NCBI RefSeq assembly: GCF_001567585.1
Contig: NZ_LRQV01000001.1
Span: 1 to 64,000 of the forward strand
Reading direction: 5' to 3'
DNA from: Micromonospora rosaria
GTDB lineage: Bacteria > Actinomycetota > Actinomycetes > Mycobacteriales > Micromonosporaceae
Length of the DNA: 64,000 bases
In this document: piece by piece, positions 44,143 through 51,757 of the stretch
Position numbering within the stretch: position 1 is the first letter of the stretch
Layout: the number at the start of each line of letters is the position of its first letter
The notes under the pieces: model-generated
Told to the model about the DNA's origin: nothing
Database searches by the model: none
The model's input: only the letters and a program-made list of their open reading frames with translations
Position numbers and translations under genes: made by a program

Positions 44143-45241
44143 CCTCATGGGGGCGCCAGACCACAGGCCGGGTCCTGACGAACTGGTCGACCGGCTCGTG
44201 GAGCTGTGGACGGAGGCCGGCCAGCCGTCCGAGGAGACTCTGCGATCGCTGGCCGGCGAGCGGCCCACCGCCGGCGGGTTCCTCGCCGGCGGGCTCCCGC
44301 CCGGGACGGTCGAACGGATTCTCAACGGGCGTGAGACGGCGTGGAAGGTGGTCGAGCCGTTCGTCGCAGCCTGTCTGGTTGCCGCCGGGCTCGCGCCGGA
44401 ACTCGTCGACGCGGAGGTCGCGCAGTGGCGTGCCGGCTGGCGGGCGGCGACAGCCGGGGGCGTCCCCACCGGATTGCCCACCGACCGGCCGTCGGCCCCC
44501 ACCGCCGATGAACCGACCGGGCGGCGGACCCCCTGGTGGCGATGGCCCGCGGTGATCACAGCGAGCATCGTCGTGCTGGGGGTCGCTCCGCTGGTCCTGA
44601 TATGGCTGACCGTTCCGGACTCGGCAGGGCGCGTCGAGCCCGGTCCCCACGCCGTCGGGTCTCCACCTGCGGCGGGCCGCCCGGCCGCCCCCGCGACACC
44701 GACCGGTTCACCGCCCACGCGACGGGCCAGTGCTCAGGCCACCTCCCCGGCGGGGTCACCGACGGTCAGTGCGCCGAACCTGCTGACCGATCCGGGTTTC
44801 GAGACATTGCCGACGGCGTGGCGGACCTTCGGCCCGAGCACCGTGCTGACACCAACACGGACCCGGCGCAGCGGTCAGCATGCGCTCCAGATCGGCACCA
44901 CGGCACCGACTCAGGTGGCGGCCGGCGCGACCGGCTCGCCCGATCGGCTCACCACGGTCACCGGCGCGGCCTACACCGCCACCTGCTGGGTTCGCTCTGC
45001 CGACCCCGTCGGGGTCTATGCGCAGTTGCAGGAGTACACCCAGGACTGGCAGCGGGTGTCGGCGCCCACCCGGTCGCCGAAGATCGTGCTTGCGGACCCG
45101 ACCCGCTGGTACCGGATCTCGGTCAGCTTCCGACGTGCGCACGGCGGCAACAATCTTCCGCTGTCGGTGTTCTCCGGTGACCTGCGCGCCGACGGGCCCA
45201 CCCTCCTGATCGACGACTGCTCGCTGCGTCGGACCAGCTAG
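44135..45241 (+). CDS. Membrane protein with cytoplasmic HTH-like region and extracellular carbohydrate-binding-like domain
   Basis: 368 residues from the GTG at 44135 (overlaps the previous gene by 8 bp). Residues about 10-110 resemble a truncated actinobacterial XRE module (LRSLAGERPTAGGFLAG, TVERILNGRETAWKVVEPFVAACLVAAG). One membrane helix is near 133-155 (PAVITASIVVLGVAPLVLIW). A Pro/Thr/Ser-rich wall-spanning linker of about 60 residues follows. The C-terminal 145 residues form a jelly-roll-like module (NLLTDPGFETLPTAWRTFGP, SGQHALQIGT, YTATCWVRS, LLIDDCSLRR) like CBM4/9-type domains. Last gene of the plus arm; perhaps a wall anchor for the translocon. Confidence 0.7.
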   Translation: MDDLMGAPDHRPGPDELVDRLVELWTEAGQPSEETLRSLAGERPTAGGFLAGGLPPGTVERILNGRETAWKVVEPFVAACLVAAGLAPELVDAEVAQWRAGWRAATAGGVPTGLPTDRPSAPTADEPTGRRTPWWRWPAVITASIVVLGVAPLVLIWLTVPDSAGRVEPGPHAVGSPPAAGRPAAPATPTGSPPTRRASAQATSPAGSPTVSAPNLLTDPGFETLPTAWRTFGPSTVLTPTRTRRSGQHALQIGTTAPTQVAAGATGSPDRLTTVTGAAYTATCWVRSADPVGVYAQLQEYTQDWQRVSAPTRSPKIVLADPTRWYRISVSFRRAHGGNNLPLSVFSGDLRADGPTLLIDDCSLRRTS

Positions 45242-45371
45242 CAGACCGTGCTCGCGTTCTCCGACCGGGGAGGGTCCCACACTGCCCGTAGGAGTCCGAC
45301 GTGACGGCGATCACGCCGGACCGGGACCCGATCCGGACGAGCCCGTCGTCTTACCGACCGTGAGGACAGGC

Positions 45372-45929
45372 ATGGACGGCCCCGACGAGGGCGAACTCGT
45401 CCGTCGGGTGGCCCGCGGGGACCGGCGGGCGTTCGACGAGCTCTACCGGCGTACCGCGCCGTGGCTGGAGGTGCGCCTGCGCCGCCGGTGCGCCGACCCC
45501 GACGTCGTCGCCGAGGTGCTCCAGGACACGTACCTGACGGTCTGGCGGGCCGCGGGCAGCTTCTCCGGCGCCCGGACCGGCAGCGGCGGCGGGGCCCGGG
45601 GGAGCGCGGTGGGCTGGCTCTGGACCATCGCCGCCCACCGCCTGGTCGACGCGTTCCGCCGCCGGGCCCGCACCGCGCAGGTGCCGCCGGTGCAGCTCAC
45701 GCCCAGCACCGCCCCGGCCGCCGAGGACGAGGTGATGGCCGCCCGGGTGGGACAGGAACTGGAACAGGCCCTGCTCGTCCTGCCGCCCGAGGTCCGCGCC
45801 GCCCTGCGGGCCACGGTCCTCGACGGACTCTCGCCACGCGAGGCGGCCGTGCTGCTGGGCGTCCCGGAGAACACCGTCAAGTCCCGGGTCCGCCGAGCCC
45901 GGATCGCCCTGCGGGAGGCCCTGTCGTGA
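45372..45929 (+). CDS. ECF RNA polymerase sigma factor
   Basis: 185 residues from the ATG at 45372 (GAGG 7 nt before; a GTG 12 nt earlier is less likely). Region 2: RRAFDELYRRTAPWLEVRLRRRC, VVAEVLQDTYLTVWRAAGSF, VGWLWTIAAHRLVDAFRRR, with a Gly-rich insert (ARTGSGGGARGS) before region 2.4. Region 4: LLVLPPEVRAALRATVLDGLSPREAAVLLGVPENTVKSRVRRARIAL. It overlaps the anti-sigma gene by 4 bp and heads an operon with an ABC transporter. Confidence 0.92.
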   Translation: MDGPDEGELVRRVARGDRRAFDELYRRTAPWLEVRLRRRCADPDVVAEVLQDTYLTVWRAAGSFSGARTGSGGGARGSAVGWLWTIAAHRLVDAFRRRARTAQVPPVQLTPSTAPAAEDEVMAARVGQELEQALLVLPPEVRAALRATVLDGLSPREAAVLLGVPENTVKSRVRRARIALREALS

Positions 45930-46729
45930 GCACCCACCCCAGCCCGTCCCACCTCCACCGGTACGCCGCCGCCGACCCCGGCCTCGACGAGGCCAGCGTC
46001 TGGGCGATCGAGGCGCACCTCGAAGACTGCGCCGACTGCCGGGCCCGGCTGGCTGGCAGCACCACCGCCGACACCCAAGCCCTGATCGACCGGGTCGCGG
46101 CGAGCCTGGACCGGGAGATCGCCGCCACGCCGGTACCGGCCGCCCGGAGCCGGTCCTGGTCCGTGCTGCGCCACCGCTGGCTGGTCGGCACGCTGTCGCC
46201 GTGGCTGGCCATGACCGCCGCGGTGCTCGCCTGCGCCGCCGCGCTCAGCTCGCTGCGCGCCGGACTGCCCTCGCTGGTACTGCTGATCGCGCCGCTGGCG
46301 CCGCTACCCGGCGTGGCGGTCGCCTGGCACCGCCGCGCCGACCCGGCCTGGGAACTGATCGCCGCCACCCCCGCCGCCGGTCTGACCATGCTGCTGCGCC
46401 GTACCGCGGCGGTGCTGGCCTGCGTCATCCCCGCCCTCGCCCTCGTGGGCGCCGGCACCGGAGTGTCGCTGGCGCTGACGCTGCTGCCCTGCCTGGCGTT
46501 CACCGCCGCCACCCTCCTGCTGGGGACCCTCGTCGGCGTCCGCCGGGCCGCGACCGGACTGATCGCGACCTGGGCGCTCGTCGTGGTCGCACCCAGCCTC
46601 GCCGCCGCCCGGACCCCGGCGCTGCTGGAACCGGACAGCGCCGGCATCTGGGCGCTGGCCACCGTGCTCCTCACCGTGACGGCGCTCTTCCGGGTCGACG
46701 GATTCCGCCGACTCGCCCACCACGACTAG
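45926..46729 (+). CDS. Zinc-finger anti-sigma factor with six-helix membrane domain
   Basis: 267 residues from the GTG at 45926 (GTGA overlap with the sigma gene). The N-terminus HLHRYAAADPGLDEASVWAIEAHLEDCADCRARL (about 9-42) contains the HxxxCxxC zinc motif of ZAS anti-sigma factors. About six membrane helices follow (from LSPWLAMTAAVLACAAALSS to IWALATVLLTVTALF). The sensor is therefore membrane-embedded, unlike single-pass anti-sigmas. With the ABC genes downstream it may sense a membrane-active compound. Confidence 0.88.
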   Translation: MSTHPSPSHLHRYAAADPGLDEASVWAIEAHLEDCADCRARLAGSTTADTQALIDRVAASLDREIAATPVPAARSRSWSVLRHRWLVGTLSPWLAMTAAVLACAAALSSLRAGLPSLVLLIAPLAPLPGVAVAWHRRADPAWELIAATPAAGLTMLLRRTAAVLACVIPALALVGAGTGVSLALTLLPCLAFTAATLLLGTLVGVRRAATGLIATWALVVVAPSLAAARTPALLEPDSAGIWALATVLLTVTALFRVDGFRRLAHHD

Positions 46730-46787
46730 GCGATCCCCGCCACGCAACCCCGACCCCACGCCCCACCAGCGCACGAAGGAGACGACG

Positions 46788-47588
46788 ATGCGTGCTGTGC
46801 GCGCGGCCGAGACGGCCGCCACCACCCATCCCTGGGCGATCCACGCCGACGGACTACAGGTCCGGGCCGGGCGGCAACTGGCCGTCAACGGCCTCGACCT
46901 GGCCCTGACCACCGGCGTCCACGGGCTGCTCGGTCCGAACGGCGCGGGAAAGACCACCCTGATGCGGGCCCTGGCCACCGTCCTGACCCCGGCCGGCGGA
47001 CGGCTGACCCTGCTCGGACGCCCGGTCGACGGCCGCGCCGAGCTGCGACCGGTACGCCGCGCCCTGGGGTACCTGCCGCAGCACTTCGGCTTCTACCCGC
47101 GCTTCACGGTCCGCGAGTTCGTCGGCTACATGGCCTGGCTCAAGGAGATGCCCAAGGCCACCATCCCGGCGGCGGTGCAGCGGGCCGTCGACCGGGTCGG
47201 GTTGACCAGCCGAGCCGACGCCCGACTGAAGACCCTCTCCGGAGGCATGCTGCGCCGGGCCGGCATCGCGCAGGCCATCGTCAACGACCCGCAGATCCTG
47301 CTGCTCGACGAGCCGACCGTCGGCCTCGACCCGGAACAGCGACTCGACTTCCGTGAACTGCTGCGGGACCTCGGCACCGACAGCTGCGTCCTGGTCTCCA
47401 CCCACCTGGTCGAGGACGTGGCGGCGGCCTGCACCGACGTCGTCGTGATCAACGAGGGCCGCCTGGTGTGGCAGGGCACCCCCGAGGGCCTGACCACGCA
47501 GGGCGACCACAGCCACGCGGGCGACAGCCCGGCCGAACGCGGCTACTCCGCCGTCCTGCGCCGGCACCGCGCGGAGGCCGCCCGATGA
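46788..47588 (+). CDS. ABC transporter ATP-binding protein
   Basis: 266 residues with AAGGAG before the ATG. Walker A GPNGAGKTT (near 48-56), Q-loop YLPQHFGFYP, signature LSGGMLRRAG, Walker B LLLDEPTVGLDPEQR and the H-loop STHLVEDV are all intact. The Gln-rich QHFGFYPRF sequence is typical of the multidrug/bacitracin-type export branch. Its membrane partner is encoded by the next gene (ATGA overlap). Part of the sigma/anti-sigma operon. Confidence 0.93.
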   Translation: MRAVRAAETAATTHPWAIHADGLQVRAGRQLAVNGLDLALTTGVHGLLGPNGAGKTTLMRALATVLTPAGGRLTLLGRPVDGRAELRPVRRALGYLPQHFGFYPRFTVREFVGYMAWLKEMPKATIPAAVQRAVDRVGLTSRADARLKTLSGGMLRRAGIAQAIVNDPQILLLDEPTVGLDPEQRLDFRELLRDLGTDSCVLVSTHLVEDVAAACTDVVVINEGRLVWQGTPEGLTTQGDHSHAGDSPAERGYSAVLRRHRAEAAR

Positions 47589-48904
47589 GCATCCTCGGTG
47601 TCGAACTGCGCCGTTCCGCCGCGCTCGGTGCCGCGCTGACCACCGTGGCGGCCGGGGTCGTCGCCCTCTACGTGGCCCCCGGCCGCTGGTCGACCGGCTG
47701 GATGGCGCTGGCCATCGCCATCCGCGAGTACCTGATCCTGATGTGGCCGCTCGCCCTCGCCGCCGGCGCCTGGCAGGGCCGCCGGGAGCACCGGACGAAG
47801 GTCGGCGAACTGTTCGCCACCACCGCCCGGCCCCGCGCCCAGCGGATGCTGCCGGTCCTCGGCGCGATGGCCATCACCCTCACCGTCGCCTACCTGCTGG
47901 TCACCGCTGCGGGCGTCGCCTGGATCTTCACCACCGACCGGTACCTGCCCGTGCTGAACGTCGCCGTCGTCACCGGGGTCGGCGTGCTGGCCCTCATCGG
48001 CGCGGCGTGGCTCGGCCTGGGCATCGGGCGGACGCTCCCCGCCCCCGCGACCGCCCCGACGCTCGGCGTGGCCGGCGTCCTCCTGGTCTTCGCCAGCTCC
48101 TTCGTCTCTCCGGACTGGCTGGCCGCAGCCATCTCCCCGATCCACGGCACGAGCCAGTTCCACCACTACCAGACGATCGACAACCAGGTCAGTGCCGCCC
48201 TCGCGATCTGGCTGGCCGCGCTCGCCGGCACCGGCGTGCTGCTGCTGGTCGCCGGTGGCTGGCGGGCCCGTACCGCGGCGCTGGTGCCGGTGCTGCTCGG
48301 GCTCACCGTGGCGGCCACGGTCGTCCCCCGGGACCCGGCCGTGCTCGACCAGCCGGTCGACCCGGTCGCGCGGGAACTGGTGTGCACCGACGACACCCCG
48401 ACGGTCTGCGTCAGCCGGGTCCACGCCACCGTCCTCGACGCCCTGACCCCGTTGGCCCGGGAGGGCCTGGCGGTGCTGGCGAGAATGCCCGACGCACCGA
48501 CCGCCGTGCACGAGGACACCACCACGTACCGGCTCCGCGAGGACCGGCCGACCCCGGACGGCGTCGTCACGATCCCGGTCCGGATCGACAGGCGCGGTGG
48601 GCTGGCCCATCCCGCCGCCGTGGTTCCCGAGATCGTCACCAGGTTGGGCGTCGAGTACGACGGGACCTGCCGCAACCGCAACCCGGCCGTCGAACGTGCC
48701 GCGGCCTCCTGGCTTCTCGGCCGGGAGCCACAGCCGGATCTCGGTGTCGAGGAGGACGCCGAGACCAACGCCGGGGCGGTCACGCTGTGGCAGGGGCTGC
48801 GCGCGCTCTCCGACGACGAGGCGCTGGCCCGGGTGACGGCCGTCCGCGACGCCGTCCTGGCCTGTGCGGACACCACCGGACTGCTGTCCCGGAGCCCCCG
48901 GTGA
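47585..48904 (+). CDS. ABC transporter permease-like membrane protein with large soluble tail
   Basis: 439 residues, start overlapping the ATPase gene by 4 bp. Seven or so hydrophobic helices occupy the first 265 residues (from LGAALTTVAAGVVALYVAP to LVPVLLGLTVAATVVP). The last 170 residues are soluble and probably extracytoplasmic, with paired cysteines (LVCTDDTPTVCVSR; TCRNRN) and a helical end. A fused export permease plus exposed domain is unusual; the domain is not recognised. Confidence 0.78.
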   Translation: MSILGVELRRSAALGAALTTVAAGVVALYVAPGRWSTGWMALAIAIREYLILMWPLALAAGAWQGRREHRTKVGELFATTARPRAQRMLPVLGAMAITLTVAYLLVTAAGVAWIFTTDRYLPVLNVAVVTGVGVLALIGAAWLGLGIGRTLPAPATAPTLGVAGVLLVFASSFVSPDWLAAAISPIHGTSQFHHYQTIDNQVSAALAIWLAALAGTGVLLLVAGGWRARTAALVPVLLGLTVAATVVPRDPAVLDQPVDPVARELVCTDDTPTVCVSRVHATVLDALTPLAREGLAVLARMPDAPTAVHEDTTTYRLREDRPTPDGVVTIPVRIDRRGGLAHPAAVVPEIVTRLGVEYDGTCRNRNPAVERAAASWLLGREPQPDLGVEEDAETNAGAVTLWQGLRALSDDEALARVTAVRDAVLACADTTGLLSRSPR

Positions 48905-49500
48905 CCGGGGTGGTGCTGTACCTGCGCTCCCGGCGCGTCCCCCGGACCCTCGCCGCGTCCCTCGGCGGCGCGGCGGTGCTCTGGAGCCTGTGGCTGGCCC
49001 TCGCCGACGAGCGGGACGTCGCCCCGGCAACGGTCGTGATGACCGTCCTGCTGATGGTGGCGGTCCTCTCCACCACCCTGGCCGGCCCGGACGAGGACCT
49101 GGACCGGACCGCGTCGGTACGCTGGCCCTGGCGGCGCGCGGCGCACCTGCTCGCCGGCCTGGTGGTCGTCCTCGTCGTGCTGCTCGCCACCCTGCACACC
49201 GGAGCCCGGTTCGGCCCGGCCGCGCTGGTGGCCCGCACCGCCGTCGGCCTGCTGGGGCTGACCGCGCTGTGCGCGGCGGTGTTCGGCGCCGCCCGGTCCT
49301 GGTTCCTGCCGCTGGGCTGGACCATCGTCGCCGCCCTGTACCCGCAGGAGGGCACCTGGGGATCGGCCGTGACGTGGCAGGGCCAGCCACCTGACGACAA
49401 CCCCGCCCTCGTGATGGCGACGGTGCTCGCCCTCGGCGGGCTGATCGGCTACTCGATCGCCGGCCCGGCCCGCCGGGAGCCGTCCGAGCAGATCACCTGA
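48901..49500 (+). CDS. Membrane protein, second component of the ABC system
   Basis: 199 residues from the GTG at 48901 (GTGA overlap with the permease gene). Five to six hydrophobic helices: LAASLGGAAVLWSLWLALA, VVMTVLLMVAVLSTTLAG, AAHLLAGLVVVLVVLLATL, TAVGLLGLTALCAAVFGA, SWFLPLGWTIVAALY and ATVLALGGLIGYSIAG. Too short for an ABC permease alone; likely a partner subunit of the 47585-48904 product. The operon ends here. Confidence 0.72.
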   Translation: MTGVVLYLRSRRVPRTLAASLGGAAVLWSLWLALADERDVAPATVVMTVLLMVAVLSTTLAGPDEDLDRTASVRWPWRRAAHLLAGLVVVLVVLLATLHTGARFGPAALVARTAVGLLGLTALCAAVFGAARSWFLPLGWTIVAALYPQEGTWGSAVTWQGQPPDDNPALVMATVLALGGLIGYSIAGPARREPSEQIT

Positions 49501-49516
49501 CCGGGTCGTGGCCGGT

Positions 49517-49546
49517 GGCCCGCTGGGCAGTGCTGCTCAGCGGGCC
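49517..49546. terminator. Bidirectional hairpin between the ABC operon and arsC
   Basis: GGCCCGCTGGGCAG and CTGCTCAGCGGGCC pair over 14 bp with one G-T pair. It lies 16 bp past the plus-strand stop and overlaps the end of the convergent arsC gene. Confidence 0.65.
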
Positions 49547-49944
49547 CGTCGCAGGCCGGCGAGCAGGTCGACGACCCGGGTCCTGATGTCGTCGCGGATC
49601 TCGCGGACGAGGTCGAGGGGTTGGCCGGCGGGGTCGGCGAGTGTCCAGTCCTCGTACCGTTTGCCGGGGAAAACGGGGCAGGCGTCGCCGCAGCCCATGG
49701 TGACGATGACGTCGCTGGCCTCGGCGGTGTCCCAGGTGAGCCGGGTCGGGGTCTGGTCGGTGATGTCGATGCCGACCTCGGCCATGGCCTCGACGGCGGC
49801 GGGGTTGATCCGGTCGGTGGGTTCGCTGCCGGCGGAACGGACCTCGACGGTGTCGCCGGCGAGGTGGCGCAGCCAGCCGGCGGCCATCTGGGAGCGGCCG
49901 GCGTTGTGCACGCAGACGAACAGGACGGTGGGCTTCTCGGTCAT
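49537..49944 (-). CDS. arsC: Arsenate reductase, low-molecular-weight phosphatase type
   Basis: 135 residues. The P-loop CVHNAGRS gives CX5R (Cys11-Arg17), and two further cysteines (Cys85 and Cys89 in MGCGDACPVFPG) fit the three-cysteine relay of the thioredoxin-coupled enzymes. It reduces arsenate to arsenite in the cytosol. It is the last gene of the arsR-aquaporin-arsC operon; its ATG overlaps the aquaporin stop (TGATG). Actinobacterial mycothiol-dependent enzymes are related, so the electron donor is not certain. Confidence 0.92.
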   Translation of the reverse strand: MTEKPTVLFVCVHNAGRSQMAAGWLRHLAGDTVEVRSAGSEPTDRINPAAVEAMAEVGIDITDQTPTRLTWDTAEASDVIVTMGCGDACPVFPGKRYEDWTLADPAGQPLDLVREIRDDIRTRVVDLLAGLRRAR

Positions 49945-50678
49945 CAGGGTGCGCTCTCTCGAATGGGGTGGGGCACGACCACGGCGTCGGCGGTGTGCCC
50001 GGCGTGGGGGTACCAGGCAGCGAGGGCGGCGACGGCGACGAGGCCGCCGACGAGTTGGGCGGCGACGAAGCCGGGTACGGAGGTGGGGGCGATGCCGGCG
50101 AAGGTGTCGGTGAACGTGCGGCCGACGGTGACCGCGGGGTTGGCGAACGAGGTCGAGGAGGTGAACCAGTACGCCGCGCCGATGTAGGCGCCCACGGCGG
50201 CCGGCGCCGCGGTGGTGCGTCCGGTGCGGGCGAGGGCGAAGACCAGCACGACGAGTCCGGCGGTGGCGACGACCTCGGCCAGCCACAGGTTCGCGCCGGA
50301 GCGGTCGGTGCGGGACCAGGTGACCGCCGGAAGACCGAACATGACGTCGGCCAGCACCGCCCCCGCGACGGCCCCGGCGACCTGCGCGGGTACGTAGGCG
50401 GCGAGGTCCCGGACGCTCAGGCCGGTGCCGAAGCGGCGGCCGAGCCACCAGTCGACGGCGGAGACGACCGGGTTGAGGTGCGCGCCCGACACCGGCCCGA
50501 ACACCAGGATCAGCGCGCCCAGTGCGAGGGCGGTGGCGACCGCGTTCTCCAGGAGTTGGAGTCCGACGTCGGTGGGGGAGAGGCGGGCGGCGGCGATCCC
50601 GGAGCCCACGACGGCGGTGACGAGCATCGCCGTACCGGCGAACTCCGCGGACGCCCGCCGGGTCAGGGCGAGGCTCAC
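49944..50678 (-). CDS. Aquaglyceroporin (MIP family), arsenite channel of the ars operon
   Basis: 244 residues, six helices and two half-helices. The NPA boxes read HLNPVVS (first, NPV) and FANPAVT (second, intact). Glycerol-facilitator-like channels pass As(OH)3, and in Sinorhizobium meliloti AqpS sits in the ars operon in place of an arsenite pump; this arrangement is the same. The ATG at 50678 overlaps the arsR stop by 4 bp. With ArsC it would let arsenite flow out down its gradient. Confidence 0.9.
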   Translation of the reverse strand: MSLALTRRASAEFAGTAMLVTAVVGSGIAAARLSPTDVGLQLLENAVATALALGALILVFGPVSGAHLNPVVSAVDWWLGRRFGTGLSVRDLAAYVPAQVAGAVAGAVLADVMFGLPAVTWSRTDRSGANLWLAEVVATAGLVVLVFALARTGRTTAAPAAVGAYIGAAYWFTSSTSFANPAVTVGRTFTDTFAGIAPTSVPGFVAAQLVGGLVAVAALAAWYPHAGHTADAVVVPHPIRESAP

Positions 50679-51043
50679 CCGGTGGCCTGGGCGGCGGAGG
50701 GGACGTCCAGCAGCGCGCCGAGCTGTCGGAAGGCCTCCGGGCGGACCCGGTACCAGACCCAGGTGCCGCGCCGCTCGGAGTCGACCAGGCCCGCGTCGCG
50801 CAGCACCTTGAGGTGGTGGGAGATGGTCGGCCCGGACAGGTCGAACGCCGGGGTCAGGTCGCAGACGCAGATCTCCGGTACGGAGGCGATCATCGACATC
50901 AGTCGTAGCCGGACCGGGTCGCCCAGGGCCTTGAACATCGGGGCGACCACGGCCGCCTGGTCGTCGTCCATCGGGCGGACCGCGATCGGGGCGCAGCAGG
51001 CCACGGCCTCCAGGTCGACCACCGGCAGGGCTTGTTTCGACAT
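50675..51043 (-). CDS. arsR: ArsR-family arsenic-responsive repressor
   Basis: 122 residues. The winged HTH reads FKALGDPVRLRLMSMIAS and LSGPTISHHLKVLRDAGLVDSERRGTWVWYRV. The metalloid site ICVCDL (helix 3, about 58-63) gives the CxC pair, and a further CC pair in VACCAPI near the N-terminus could add ligands. It should repress its own operon and the divergent arsI until arsenite binds. First gene of the minus-strand ars operon. Confidence 0.93.
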   Translation of the reverse strand: MSKQALPVVDLEAVACCAPIAVRPMDDDQAAVVAPMFKALGDPVRLRLMSMIASVPEICVCDLTPAFDLSGPTISHHLKVLRDAGLVDSERRGTWVWYRVRPEAFRQLGALLDVPSAAQATG

Positions 51044-51060
51044 GCGCCTAGGTTGACAGA

Positions 51061-51098
51061 TTTCGAAACAGCGGGCAACGTGGGCCCTGCTTCGAAAA
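51061..51098. promoter_or_regulatory. Two TTCGAA-centred operators between arsR and arsI
   Basis: TTTCGAAA (51061-51068) and TTCGAAAA (51091-51098) are 30 bp, about three turns, apart in the divergent region. Each contains the self-complementary TTCGAA and lies near one promoter; likely ArsR sites. Confidence 0.6.
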
Positions 51099-51151
51099 CC
51101 ATCTAGGCAAGGATCGAAGCGGCGACCGGAAACCCTGTCAGAAGGAGAAGC

Positions 51152-51589
51152 ATGTCCCGCGCTCAACTCGCCCTGCGCGTGTCCGACCTCGAAGGCTCCG
51201 TCGCCTTCTACACGAAGCTGTTCGGCGTCGAGCCGGCCAAGCGCCGCCCCGGCTACGCCAACTTCGCCATCCAGAACCCACCGCTGAAGCTCGTCCTCCT
51301 CGAAGGCGAGCCCGACCAGCCGACCGTGCTGGACCACCTGGGCGTCGAGGTGTCCAGCACCGACGAGGTCACCGCCGCCACGGCGCGCCTCACCGAGTCC
51401 GGCCTGATCACCCTGGAGGAGAACAGCACCGAGTGCTGCTACGCCCTCCAGGACAAGGTCTGGGTCCGTGGCCCCGGCGATGAGCCCTGGGAGGTCTACA
51501 CCGTCAAGGCCGACTCCGACCACCTGGCGAAGGTCACCGACAGCGACTGCTGCACCCCCGCCTCCGGTACCACCGACAGCTGCGGCTGA
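51152..51589 (+). CDS. arsI: ArsI-type C-As lyase (VOC/CadI family)
   Basis: 145 residues with AGAAGGAG before the ATG. VOC beta-alpha-beta-beta-beta units: LALRVSDLEGSVAFYTKLFG and LDHLGVEVSS. The vicinal cysteines in STECCYALQDKVWVRGPG match the trivalent organoarsenical site of ArsI; VWVRGPGDEPWEVYTV is the family signature, and a Cys-rich tail (DSDCCTPASGTTDSCG) follows. ArsI cleaves the carbon-arsenic bond of MAs(III) and trivalent aromatic arsenicals. Divergent from arsR. Confidence 0.9.
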   Translation: MSRAQLALRVSDLEGSVAFYTKLFGVEPAKRRPGYANFAIQNPPLKLVLLEGEPDQPTVLDHLGVEVSSTDEVTAATARLTESGLITLEENSTECCYALQDKVWVRGPGDEPWEVYTVKADSDHLAKVTDSDCCTPASGTTDSCG

Positions 51590-51629
51590 CCCGCACGGTC
51601 CGTGTCCGCCGACCCCGTCCTGAGGGGGA

Positions 51630-51640
51630 CTGGCAGAACC
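51630..51640. promoter_or_regulatory. CTGGCAGAACC motif upstream of the alcohol dehydrogenase gene
   Basis: CTGGCAGAACC lies 117 bp before the dehydrogenase ATG. An almost identical CTGCCAGAACC (52808-52818) lies 37 bp before the MmyB-type regulator gene. A shared site for that regulator is possible. Confidence 0.4.
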
Positions 51641-51757
51641 TCCCGGCGAGCCGTCGTCGCTGCGTACCGTCGTGATCACGGGCCCTGCGAAGTCAGCGGA
51701 CCCGCAGCCGCCCGTGCGAGACGGTGACGACGTGTAGCCAGGGAAGTGAGGACCAGC

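Noticed and set aside
45316..45336. Imperfect dyad CCGGA-CCGGG...CCCG-ATCCGG before the second ECF sigma gene
   Set aside because: It has mismatches and no loop; too weak to call a terminator or operator.
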